A stretch of DNA of 23,112 nt from assembly GCA_025963615.1 (NCBI GenBank), contig JAOQAL010000035.1:1-23112 (forward strand), given 5' to 3'. The DNA comes from Chitinophagaceae bacterium (lineage in GTDB: Bacteria; Bacteroidota; Bacteroidia; Chitinophagales; Chitinophagaceae). Position 1 is the stretch's first letter. Every line of letters begins with the position of its first letter. Shown piece after piece: positions 14,277 through 22,157 of this stretch. The notes under the pieces are model-generated. The model did not search any database and was not told the DNA's origin. It saw only the letters and a program-made list of their open reading frames with translations. The position numbers and the translations under genes were made by a program.

Positions 14277-15971
14277 ATGAAAAATAGTATAAATAGTACC
14301 GGGCGTATTATTTCCTTATTCAGCCTGTTCCTCGCTTGTTCATTTACCCGTTCTGAAAGGAAGCTTGAAATTTCAAGGGAAAATAATGAGCATCCCAAAA
14401 TTGTAAACATTGTCAACTTCATTCGTTTACTTGAACCACGGGATTCGTTGATAACGCAGGAGGTGCTGTATCAAACCGTGGTGAAACAAGTAGACATGAT
14501 GAAGAAATATAGACTTCGGGGAACTTTTTTACTACAATATGATGCCTTGCTTGATCACCGCTATCAGCAACTATTAAAAAGCCTTCCTTCGGATTCTTTT
14601 GAAATTGGCGCCTGGTGGGAAATTCCACAGCCGCTGGTGGAGAATGCCGGACTTACCTGGAGAGGACGTTATCCATGGGACTGGCATGCTGACGTAGGGT
14701 TTTCTACAGGCTATGAACCGGAAGAACGTGAAAAGCTGGTGGACGTATACATGAGGGATTTTAAAAAAATATTTGGTTATTATCCGAAGTCTGTTGGGTC
14801 TTGGTTTATTGATGCCCACACGCTGAATTATCTTTATGAGAAGTATAAGGTGGTTGCGTCCAGTAACTGCAAAGACCAGTTAGGTACCGATGGTTATACT
14901 TTGTGGGGTGGTTACTGGAACCAAGCCTATTACCCAAGTAAAATAAATGCGTATATGCCTGCCCAGCATGAAAAAAACCAGATTCCCATACCTATTTTCC
15001 GGATGCTTGGAAGTGACCCGGTGCGGCAATATGATGATAAAGGAAATGGAACTAACGGTCAGGGGGTTATTACCCTGGAACCCGTTTATAAATTTGGAGG
15101 TGGCGATTCCACCTGGGTCAACTGGTATTTTAGAGAATTTGTAGAAGGACAATCGATGGAATATGCCTACGTTCAGGCCGGACAGGAAAATTCATTTACC
15201 TGGAATGCGATGTCGAAAGGATTTGAATTACAAATGCCGTTGATAGCCAGGCTGAGAGATGAAAAGAAAATAAGAGTTGAAACGCTCGCTGCCTCGGGAG
15301 AATGGTTTCGCAAACATTATAAGATCACTCCTGCAACTTCCGTAACAGTGAATGACGATTTGAAAGGTAGTGACCGTAAAACGGTATGGTTCAACAGCCG
15401 GTTTTACAGGCTTAATTTATTGTGGGAAAACAACAATTTACGTTTCCGCGACATCCATCTATTTAATGAAAACTTCCCTTCCGTTTATACAAAAAACAGG
15501 GCGACTTCGAATGAATGCTCTTTTTTTACGCTACCTTTTATTGATGGATATATCTGGAGCACTCCCGGAAAAATAGCCGGTATGTGGTTTAAGGCTATTG
15601 CAAATGGGAAAGAAATCCTGATGGAAGGAGGAAGCCCCACGGTGCAGGATTCCGCTACTGGTAAACTTCATATATCCTGGCCTTTGAAATCATTTGACGG
15701 AACACTTATCATGGACATAGATGAAAGACAAATTGAGATAAAGGTGGAAGGGAGTAAACCAATTGACTGGTTTCTTGATCTCTCTGTTGGCGATCATGCA
15801 GCCTTGCCTTTTAAGAAAATAAGTCCTGGTCAGATAGATTGCCAGTTTGAAGGAATGAGTTACCGTATAAAAGCAGCAAAGGGTTCTTTTACAAAGCCGG
15901 GTAATGGTATGGTTTTCAGAATTAAGCCTGCGATGAATGCTGTGATATTGAATTTGTCCGGCGCTGATTAA
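14277..15971 (+). CDS. Lipoprotein with a NodB/polysaccharide-deacetylase-like barrel
   Basis: 564 residues from the ATG at 14277. A TTG at 14244 is in frame but would put charged residues ahead of the signal. Residues 9-21 form a signal with a possible lipobox ending FLAC (Cys21), weaker than usual. Residues 42-250 look like the (beta/alpha) barrel of the glycoside hydrolase/deacetylase superfamily: IVNFIRLLEPRD, LRGTFLLQYDALL, EIGAWWEIPQ, the W-rich RYPWDWHADVGF, PKSVGSWFIDAHTLNYL and a YPSKINAYMPA segment. Asp179 and His181 in WFIDAH are candidate active-site residues, but the canonical deacetylase HxxxH is not evident. The C-terminal half (about 370-564) is beta-rich, perhaps a carbohydrate-binding domain. 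The substrate is unknown. A DinB-like gene begins 31 bases later on the same strand. Confidence 0.75.
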   Translation: MKNSINSTGRIISLFSLFLACSFTRSERKLEISRENNEHPKIVNIVNFIRLLEPRDSLITQEVLYQTVVKQVDMMKKYRLRGTFLLQYDALLDHRYQQLLKSLPSDSFEIGAWWEIPQPLVENAGLTWRGRYPWDWHADVGFSTGYEPEEREKLVDVYMRDFKKIFGYYPKSVGSWFIDAHTLNYLYEKYKVVASSNCKDQLGTDGYTLWGGYWNQAYYPSKINAYMPAQHEKNQIPIPIFRMLGSDPVRQYDDKGNGTNGQGVITLEPVYKFGGGDSTWVNWYFREFVEGQSMEYAYVQAGQENSFTWNAMSKGFELQMPLIARLRDEKKIRVETLAASGEWFRKHYKITPATSVTVNDDLKGSDRKTVWFNSRFYRLNLLWENNNLRFRDIHLFNENFPSVYTKNRATSNECSFFTLPFIDGYIWSTPGKIAGMWFKAIANGKEILMEGGSPTVQDSATGKLHISWPLKSFDGTLIMDIDERQIEIKVEGSKPIDWFLDLSVGDHAALPFKKISPGQIDCQFEGMSYRIKAAKGSFTKPGNGMVFRIKPAMNAVILNLSGAD

Positions 15972-16002
15972 TCAGATTTAAAAATGAATCAATTCCTGAT
16001 CT

Positions 16003-16491
16003 ATGAGTCTTAAAAAGTCAATTTCAAGTTATGCCAGATACAACTATTGGGCGAATGAAAAAATGGCCCAGTGGCTAAAAACGCTGCAAAGCAGCATACT
16101 TTATAAAGCGACCTTTTCAAGTTTTGGGAGCATAGACCTAACCCTGCAACATATAAACCGGGCACAAAATTTTTGGTTTGCCGTTATAACGGAAGCTGAT
16201 GTTACAGCGTTTGATGAAACGAGAAAATTTAACGCCGTTGAGATTGTTATTCATGATTTGCTGACAGGTTCCCAAAAAATGCTCGATAAATTTATATCAT
16301 ACACGGAAGCGGATCTCTTGAAGCAACTTTCATCGAAAGATATGATTCAAAGCAGGTATGAATATATTCTGCATGTAGTCAATCACAATTCTTATCACCG
16401 GGGACAAATTGTTACCATGAGCCGCGGCCTGGGTGTTGTAAATAATGTACCTGCGATGGACTATGAAGTTTTTCTTTGGTCTGAGCGTTGA
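16003..16491 (+). CDS. DinB-family (four-helix) putative metal-dependent protein
   Basis: 162 residues, no signal peptide, cytoplasmic. The usual DinB start YARYNYWANEKM is followed by His50 in LQHINRAQNFW and the distal motif HVVNHNSYHRGQI with His128 and His132. These form the three-histidine metal site of the DinB/YfiT-like four-helix bundle. Family members include thiol-dependent transferases and many proteins of unknown function. Length is normal and the gene looks intact. It starts 31 bases after the deacetylase-like lipoprotein and is probably co-transcribed with it, although no functional link is obvious. A hairpin with paired direct repeats follows and probably terminates the message. 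Confidence 0.9.
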   Translation: MSLKKSISSYARYNYWANEKMAQWLKTLQSSILYKATFSSFGSIDLTLQHINRAQNFWFAVITEADVTAFDETRKFNAVEIVIHDLLTGSQKMLDKFISYTEADLLKQLSSKDMIQSRYEYILHVVNHNSYHRGQIVTMSRGLGVVNNVPAMDYEVFLWSER

Positions 16492-16549
16492 AACAATTTG
16501 TCGACGGCATTGCTTATGGACGAATTGACGTTGACAAATATTACGCCGC

Positions 16550-16593
16550 CTTCTTTCTAAATCCCAGGGTCTGGCCGGGGGATTTTTGATTAA
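16550..16593 (+). repeat. 44-bp direct repeat, copy 1
   Basis: It is identical to 16715-16758 at 42 of 44 positions. It contains AAATCCC...GGGATTT arms followed by a T-run, so each copy can itself fold as a terminator-like hairpin. Confidence 0.85.
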
Positions 16594-16652
16594 ATCCTGA
16601 AATGGCTTTTTGGCCAAGACCCCGGGCGTACATAAGAATTAGCCGTGCGAAC

Positions 16653-16716
16653 AGGGTTGCCAACCTTAAAGAGATTACTACTCTTTCGTAGAACTCTTTC
16701 AAAGGTTGGCAACCCT
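16653..16716. terminator. Large hairpin between convergent genes, probable bidirectional terminator
   Basis: AGGGTTGCCAACCTT (16653-16667) is the perfect reverse complement of 16702-16716. The 34-base loop holds a second small hairpin (AAAGAG at 16668-16673 with CTCTTT at 16681-16686). It lies between DinB (+) and the outer-membrane protein pseudogene (-). Confidence 0.6.
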
Positions 16717-16758
16717 TCTTTCTAAATCCCAGGGTCAGGCCGGGGAATTTTTGATTAA
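16715..16758 (+). repeat. 44-bp direct repeat, copy 2
   Basis: This is the partner of 16550-16593 with two substitutions. It ends 23 bases before the end of the outer-membrane protein pseudogene. Confidence 0.85.
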
Positions 16759-16781
16759 TGGGCTAATGGATAATATGGACC

Positions 16782-19216
16782 CTAATTATTGCCTGGTGTT
16801 GCCGGCTTGGTAAGGATATCATCATTGTTCACTCCTTTCTTTTTCGATACTTCTTCGGTGAGCTTTCCAAAATTCCATGTGAGTGCAAGCACCCCGCCAC
16901 GCCTGATCTGCCGGGTGGTATTGCTGTTGTAAAAATTCTGATCCTTTGTGACCGTTTTGAAGTCATGCGTTTTTTCGGTATAGTTGACTGCTCTTAGAGA
17001 AATATTGATCTTGTCTTTAAATAATTTGTAGTTGAATGCAACATTGTGCCAGGTGTTGAAGGGATGCGTGGTTTGAATGGTTTGGGGATCCTGCTATAAG
17101 CCGAGGAAGCTGCTCACCGTGAATTTATCAGTGATCTTATAACTCGTGTTCAGGTTAAAATTACATCCGAAACCGCTGTTGGATTGCGACGCGTCTGAAT
17201 TATTTGTCACCGTGCTGTAACGGAGTGAACCATTCACAAACAGGTTCCATTTTGGAGTGATCCTGGTACTGAAATTCAGGTTGAGACTTGATTGAAATTC
17301 CTTCCCGATGTTCAGGCTTGTTGTTTTTGTAATTCCTGTTTGCGGATCAAACGACGAATACAACAGAATCTTATTGCCGCTGTAGCTTCCTTCGATATTG
17401 ATCCCGGCAAATGTATTGCCTTTGCCATACCGCAGTTGCGCAGAAAGAGCATGACTGGTTTGGGGCCCGAGATCCGGATTGCCGTATGAAATATTCAGCG
17501 AGTCATTGTTGTAAACAAACGGGTTGAGATCCCAGATATAGGGCCGTTGCAGCCTTTTTGTATAAGCGAACACCAGGGTTGTTACCGTACTGACCCGGTT
17601 AGTGAATTGAATGTTTGGAAGCAAGGTAAAATAATTATGTTTTACCTGGGTATTGGAGGAGACAAAATTGCCATTGACATTCGTGTATTCGATACGGGCA
17701 CCCAGACGAAAACTTGATTTCTTCATTTTCAGATTGTACATCCCGTAAAGACTGAAGACATCCTGCCTGTATTTAAAATAATCCGTGTTGGCCGTATTCA
17801 TCTTATAATTAGCTGCTTCATCATATTTGATAAGACTTTGAAAGTCGGAGCTTGCACGGCGCAAAATGGCTTTCAATCCGCCTTCGAGCTTGCCATTCTT
17901 ACTAACGGGAATGCTGTTATCGGCCTGGATGGTATATTGATTGTTGATGGCATAACTATTATTAATCAGGTAGCGATCGGTGCCGGGATTGTCCTGGAAA
18001 CTGTTAAGCTTAGAATCATTTTTGCCGAACTCACCGAGAAACCGCAGGCTGAACTCTCTTTCTTTATTCTTTTTAAAATGTTTTATATAATCGCTTCCTA
18101 CATTCACACCGGGGTTATTGGATTTGTTATTGAGGGTATAAAAACTCAGGGTGGACGGAGAAGATGCAAATTCAGTGGTGATCGTTTGGTCACTCACTGT
18201 TTTGTTGGACCAGCTGTCAATATTAGTGTACAAACTGATGGTATTGAGGCTGTCAACTTCCCAGCTCAATTCGGCATTACCAAAATTCCAGTTGGAGCTG
18301 GCGTACTGGTCGCCATCGAGCGTTCTTTTGGAATAGATGTTTTGCGTGGCCGGGATGGTGGTGTTGATGTTATGCTGTAACACGGGATCGGAAAAACCTG
18401 AATGTAGAAAAAGACTCAACCCGAACTTACCAACTTTGGCATTTCCATTTACGGAAAAATTATTCAGCTTATCACTGGTTCTTGAGAAAGTAGAAAGAGA
18501 GCCATTGTAACCGACGACCTTTTTCTTTGTGATAATATTGATGAGTCCGCCGATTCCTTCGCCATCATATTTGGCCGAAGGGTTTGTTATGACTTCTATC
18601 TTTGAAATGACTGCTCCCGGAAATCCTCTCAAGGCCTCTTTAACATTCCGAGCGACATAGAAGTTTCCCTGCCATTGAGCAGCACTCTAAAATTAGTTTT
18701 ACCATTTACTTTTATATTATCCTCTCCATCTACCGTTATAAAAGGAGTCTTTCGCAGGATGTCGATGGCAGTCTCTGTTTTGTTAGTCGGATCATCTTCC
18801 ACGTTAAAAACAATTTTATCGTCGGACTGTTCGACCATGGGTCTTTGTGAGCTTACCACTACTTCTTTAAGGGTGCCGGTAGCTCTTGATAGTTGTACAG
18901 GATCGATTTGTATATCGCCGGCCTGTGAAGTAACAGGGACATTTATTTGTTTTTCAGCAAAGCCAGTATGCGTGAAGGAAAGGAAATAGTTTCCGGTATC
19001 CGGTTTATTGAGTTGAAAGCTGCCGTTCTCTTTTGATAAAGTTGTTTGCAATGGAGCGGGTTTATTTTTTTTAAAGAGCCGCACCGTAACCAAGGCAAGG
19101 GGTTTACTGCTGTCGGAAACTGTTCCTGATAACTTCATTTTAGTTTGTGAAAACGCGGTTCCAGGCGCGATGAACAGAACGGCCGGCAAGAGAGCGGAAA
19201 GAAAAAGCTTTTTCAT
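16782..19216 (-). pseudogene. Outer-membrane beta-barrel (TonB-receptor-like, OMP_b-brl_3) gene, broken twice
   Basis: The 5' part (18629-19216) starts MKKLFLSALL with a Sec signal to about residue 24. A carboxypeptidase-regulatory-like domain (KMKLSGTVSDSSKPLALVTV) and a TonB-plug start (LKEVVVSSQRPMVEQ, VNGKTNFRVLLNGRET) follow. At about 18649-18658 the frame shifts: after ETSM the product runs to a stop, while the next frame continues correctly as RNVKEALRGFPGAVISKIEVI. This is consistent with loss of one base. The barrel (17094-18632) then runs to an in-frame TAG at 17094-17096. Beyond it the same frame continues for 103 codons of good barrel sequence (HPFNTWHNVAFNYKLF, RGGVLALTWNFGKL) to a natural stop at 16782-16784. 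Joined, the pieces give roughly 810 residues, normal for the family. Two separate lesions argue for a real pseudogene rather than one sequencing error. The lost role was probably substrate uptake or surface binding. Confidence 0.85.
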
Positions 19217-19666
19217 GGCTTTTGTTTGGCTGATGGATTTGGCAAATTTCAGTATAAGGGTAACGAATTTTTTCGTAGGTGGAAAGATTTATGTGATAGA
19301 AGGCGCCGGTGTGCAATAGGCGGGCAAGACCGCTGGCAGCGAACTTTGGTAGACCGCGTATAACAACCGGCGTATAAAAAATGAATAGGGGATAATAGTT
19401 TTCTTTTTTGCATGATGTGCGGCAGGCGTCCTAAGGCAGCTGCTTCGTGGAGACAAGAACCAGGATGTAGTGGCGACATGAACCAGGGCGTAGATGGCCG
19501 ATACTCTTTTGCAGGATATTAAAAAAGATTTGTAAGGCAAGTTCATGGCTAAAACCTAAATTTAGTTTGCCGATGTAAAATATGATTGCAAACTGACATT
19601 GATGTCTCAGCAATTTTGTAATGGACTCGTGTAAGTAATTAATCTTTCAAAACAAAACCACCTACG
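19217..19666. other. 450-base divergent intergenic region
   Basis: It lies between the outer-membrane protein pseudogene (-) and the PQQ gene (+). It contains two adjacent copies of a GAACCAGG repeat at 19444-19493. No gene and no good TAnnTTTG promoter in either direction were recognised, although AATTTTGTAA at about 19611-19620 is a weak candidate for the PQQ gene. Confidence 0.5.
19444..19493 (+). repeat. Two tandem copies of a GAACCAGG intergenic repeat
   Basis: The shared core is TGG-(A/C)-GACA-N-GAACCAGG-(A/G)-(T/C)-GTAG: first copy 19444-19470, second 19471-19493. A third copy is at 21852-21880, on the other side of the PQQ gene, in the same orientation. Confidence 0.6.
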
Positions 19667-21553
19667 ATGCGAACCATTTTGATGATCCTGATCGTCACTG
19701 CCTTTGTATGCTCATGTAAAAATCCAACATCAGTAAAAAAAGAAACAGAAGAAAAAAGACCTGAAGTTCAAACAGCGGATACGATTTCCGCTGCTATTGC
19801 ACAGGCTGGTGAGCGGGTTTTTACAACCATTTGCGCCACCTGTCATAAAAACGATACGAAATTATTAGCGCCTTCGCCCGGCGTACTCAGTACTATGACG
19901 CCACGTTCTGTGCTTGCAGCCTTACGTATTGGAAAAATGCGTGTACAGGCAGAAAAGCTTACTGAAGATGAACGGAAGGCGGTTGCACAATGGGTTACTC
20001 AGAAAGTTTTGAAAGAAAATTCAATGTCCGAAGATGCCTATACGGCGTTTAACCTGTCGCCGGATGAGAATGCTGCATTCAGTCATTCCGGCTGGGGTGG
20101 CAATGCAGAAGGGACAGGCTTTCGTACTGCTGCACAGGCGGGTATTGACAGTAGCAATGTATCGTCTCTTAAACTAAAATGGGCTTTTGCGTTTGCTGGA
20201 GCAAGCCAGGCGAGATGCAAACCGGCCTTGATAAATAACTGGCTGATCGTGGGCAGTGAATTTGGCGATGTATATGCCCTGCATACGCAAACGGGAAAAA
20301 TAGGATGGCATTTCGCAGCGGACGCGGCTATAAGAGGAGCGATTACCGTAATAAATGAAAACAATAACGTGACAGCCTATTTTGCGGATTACAGCACCAA
20401 TGCCTATGCGGTAGATGTGAAGTCAGGGAAATTATTATGGAAAACAAGGGCTGGCTACCATCCGCAATCAAGTACCACCGGTTCAGTAGCTGTATTTGAC
20501 AACCGGGTATATGTTCCCCTTACTTCATTTGAAGTAATTTCAACCTTAGATCCCAATTACGATTGTTGTTCATCATCCGGCGGTGTGGTGGCGCTTGATG
20601 CGCAAAGCGGTAAAATTGTGTGGCAGTATAAAGTCATTGCAGAAGAAGCTAAGCAAAGAGGGAAAAAGAAAAACGGGAAATATTTTTACGGACCATCAGG
20701 CGCTCCGGTATGGAGCAGCCCGACTATCGATGCCAAGAGAGGGGTGTTGTATATTGGTACAGGCGAAAATTATACGGATCCTCCAACCACTACCAGCGAT
20801 GCTGTGCAGGCCATTGATTTAAAAACCGGGAAACTGATCTGGAGTTTCCAGGGGCATGCATCTGATACCTGGAACCTTGCCTGTCCCGGTAATCCAAATT
20901 GCCCGGATAAGGTGGGTCCTGATTTTGATTTTGGAATGGCGCCCTTAATTGCACATAAAAAAGATGGAAGCGATATTTTGCTTGCTGGTGAAAAGTCAGG
21001 CGTGGTGTATGCACTTTCACCTTCCGGTAAACTAATATGGCAAAAAAGAATTGGCAAGGGTGGCGCTTTAGGCGGCATTCACTGGGGTATGGCTACCGAC
21101 GGTGAATATGTATATGCGGCCAATGCGGATAACACATCAGATATTGCGGGGTATGATACGGATAAGGCAAAACCAAGTCCGGGAATATATGCACTTGATA
21201 TTAATACCGGTGATGTAAAATGGAAAGCTGCTACACCTTCCTGTGATACAACTGTAAAAGGGTGCCGGCAATGTAATTCTGCTGCACCCACCGTAACGCC
21301 GGATATCGTATTCGCAGGCGCATTGGACGGACATATCCGGGCTTATTCGGTAAGAGACGGGAAAATAGTATGGGATTATGATACGGTAAAGGATTTTGAA
21401 ACGATCAATAAGATAAAAGGGAAGGGTGGTGCGTTGGATGGCGCGGCGCCGGTAGCTGCGAACGGAATGTTGTTTGTGAATTCAGGGTACGGCCAATTCG
21501 GAGAAATACCGGGCAACGTATTGCTGGCTTTTGAAGTGCAAAAGAACCAGTGA
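19667..21553 (+). CDS. PQQ-dependent dehydrogenase with N-terminal cytochrome c, polyvinyl-alcohol-dehydrogenase-like lipoprotein
   Basis: 628 residues. A short lipoprotein signal ends at VCSC (Cys17 the likely lipid anchor). A cytochrome c domain follows, with CATCH at 56-60 and probable axial Met91 in GKMR. From about residue 140 comes an eight-bladed PQQ propeller: GWGGNAEGTGFR, LKLKWAFAFAG, DVYALHTQTGKIGW, GKLLWKTRAG, VVALDAQSGKIVWQY, GPSGAPVWSSPTIDA, AIDLKTGKLIWSF and GPDFDFGMAP. The vicinal Cys300-Cys301 (YDCCSSSGG) sits just before a blade tryptophan motif, where PQQ alcohol dehydrogenases and polyvinyl alcohol dehydrogenase have their disulfide. The order (heme head, then propeller) is that of polyvinyl alcohol dehydrogenase (EC 1.1.2.6). 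The substrate is some alcohol and cannot be fixed from sequence. Electrons would pass from PQQH2 to the fused heme and on to the respiratory chain. The gene stands alone; no PQQ synthesis genes are in the window. Confidence 0.9.
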   Translation: MRTILMILIVTAFVCSCKNPTSVKKETEEKRPEVQTADTISAAIAQAGERVFTTICATCHKNDTKLLAPSPGVLSTMTPRSVLAALRIGKMRVQAEKLTEDERKAVAQWVTQKVLKENSMSEDAYTAFNLSPDENAAFSHSGWGGNAEGTGFRTAAQAGIDSSNVSSLKLKWAFAFAGASQARCKPALINNWLIVGSEFGDVYALHTQTGKIGWHFAADAAIRGAITVINENNNVTAYFADYSTNAYAVDVKSGKLLWKTRAGYHPQSSTTGSVAVFDNRVYVPLTSFEVISTLDPNYDCCSSSGGVVALDAQSGKIVWQYKVIAEEAKQRGKKKNGKYFYGPSGAPVWSSPTIDAKRGVLYIGTGENYTDPPTTTSDAVQAIDLKTGKLIWSFQGHASDTWNLACPGNPNCPDKVGPDFDFGMAPLIAHKKDGSDILLAGEKSGVVYALSPSGKLIWQKRIGKGGALGGIHWGMATDGEYVYAANADNTSDIAGYDTDKAKPSPGIYALDINTGDVKWKAATPSCDTTVKGCRQCNSAAPTVTPDIVFAGALDGHIRAYSVRDGKIVWDYDTVKDFETINKIKGKGGALDGAAPVAANGMLFVNSGYGQFGEIPGNVLLAFEVQKNQ

Positions 21554-21687
21554 ATGTATTGCAGAAATTCCTGAATAAATCACGAAGTTGTTGCGTGTTG
21601 TGTACTTTCTCTCCTGGTGCCTGTGTACCTGGTTGGTGTTTAATTAGGATTTTGCAACTTGCGTACTTTACTGCAAAATGAATATTT

Positions 21688-21724
21688 CACGCAAAGGGCG
21701 CAAAGAGGCAAAGAACGCAAAGAG
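21688..21724 (+). repeat. Degenerate CGCAAAG tandem repeat
   Basis: Four GCAAAG units at 8-9-base spacing (CGCAAAGGG, CGCAAAGAG, GCAAAGAA, CGCAAAGAG). This kind of intergenic repeat is common in Bacteroidota; no function is proposed. Confidence 0.7.
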
Positions 21725-21766
21725 ATGAACTGTTAAGAATCAATCTTTACTTTCTCAACATCACAA

Positions 21767-21800
21767 GATGCTGGATTCTGGATGCTGGATACTGGATGCT
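21767..21800 (+). repeat. 7-bp tandem repeat GGATNCT, five units
   Basis: The units alternate GGATGCT with GGATTCT or GGATACT, giving a 14-bp superperiod; the first unit lacks its leading G. Confidence 0.8.
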
Positions 21801-21851
21801 AGAGGCTTGACAGGCCACAACGTGGCTAAACTCCATAACTTAATGACATTG

Positions 21852-21880
21852 CTCGTGGGGACAGGAACCAGGACGTAAAC
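21852..21880 (+). repeat. GAACCAGG intergenic repeat, third copy
   Basis: CTCGTGGGGACAGGAACCAGG followed by ACGTAAAC. It matches the copy at 19444-19470 at most positions. Confidence 0.6.
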
Positions 21881-21982
21881 AACTTGCTGTTGGTCTTCGG
21901 GTTGTGATCACCCACTTCAACCTGGTACTTACACTTAAAAAAGATTGGGCTAATCATTGGATTATCAAAAAAATTATATTTA

Positions 21983-21997
21983 CTTTGTATTACAAAG
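21983..21997. promoter_or_regulatory. Perfect 15-base palindrome, candidate operator
   Basis: CTTTGTA-T-TACAAAG, just after a TATATTTA box (a near match to TAnnTTTG) and 160 bases upstream of the DUF4153-like gene. Its symmetry and its position at a probable promoter suggest a dimeric repressor site. The regulator is not in the window. Confidence 0.4.
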
Positions 21998-22157
21998 CAC
22001 TTCGTGACTAGAAGGCATAATGGAACGGTTGACAGATTCGTTTTGTAGGGTTCTGGTGGGATCATCCTGCCGGGAGCATCCATGCAGTTTTTATCTTGCT
22101 CCAGCTTGTACAGATGGTAATGAAGAAAATTATAAACAAAATACTTATAACCATTTT

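Larger units (their letters stand above)
21554..22157. other. 604-base intergenic region with simple repeats and a palindromic operator candidate
   Basis: No gene was found. In order it holds a CGCAAAG-type repeat (21688-21724), a 7-bp tandem repeat (21767-21800), the third GAACCAGG repeat (21852-21880) and a CTTTGTA-T-TACAAAG palindrome (21983-21997). A frame upstream of the last gene is open from an ATG at 22020 but does not read like protein. Confidence 0.55.

Noticed and set aside
22020..22157. 46-codon N-terminal extension of the DUF4153-like protein
   Set aside because: In frame and open, but cysteine-rich and unlike protein, and it would place the palindrome very close to the start; the ATG at 22158 begins convincing sequence.
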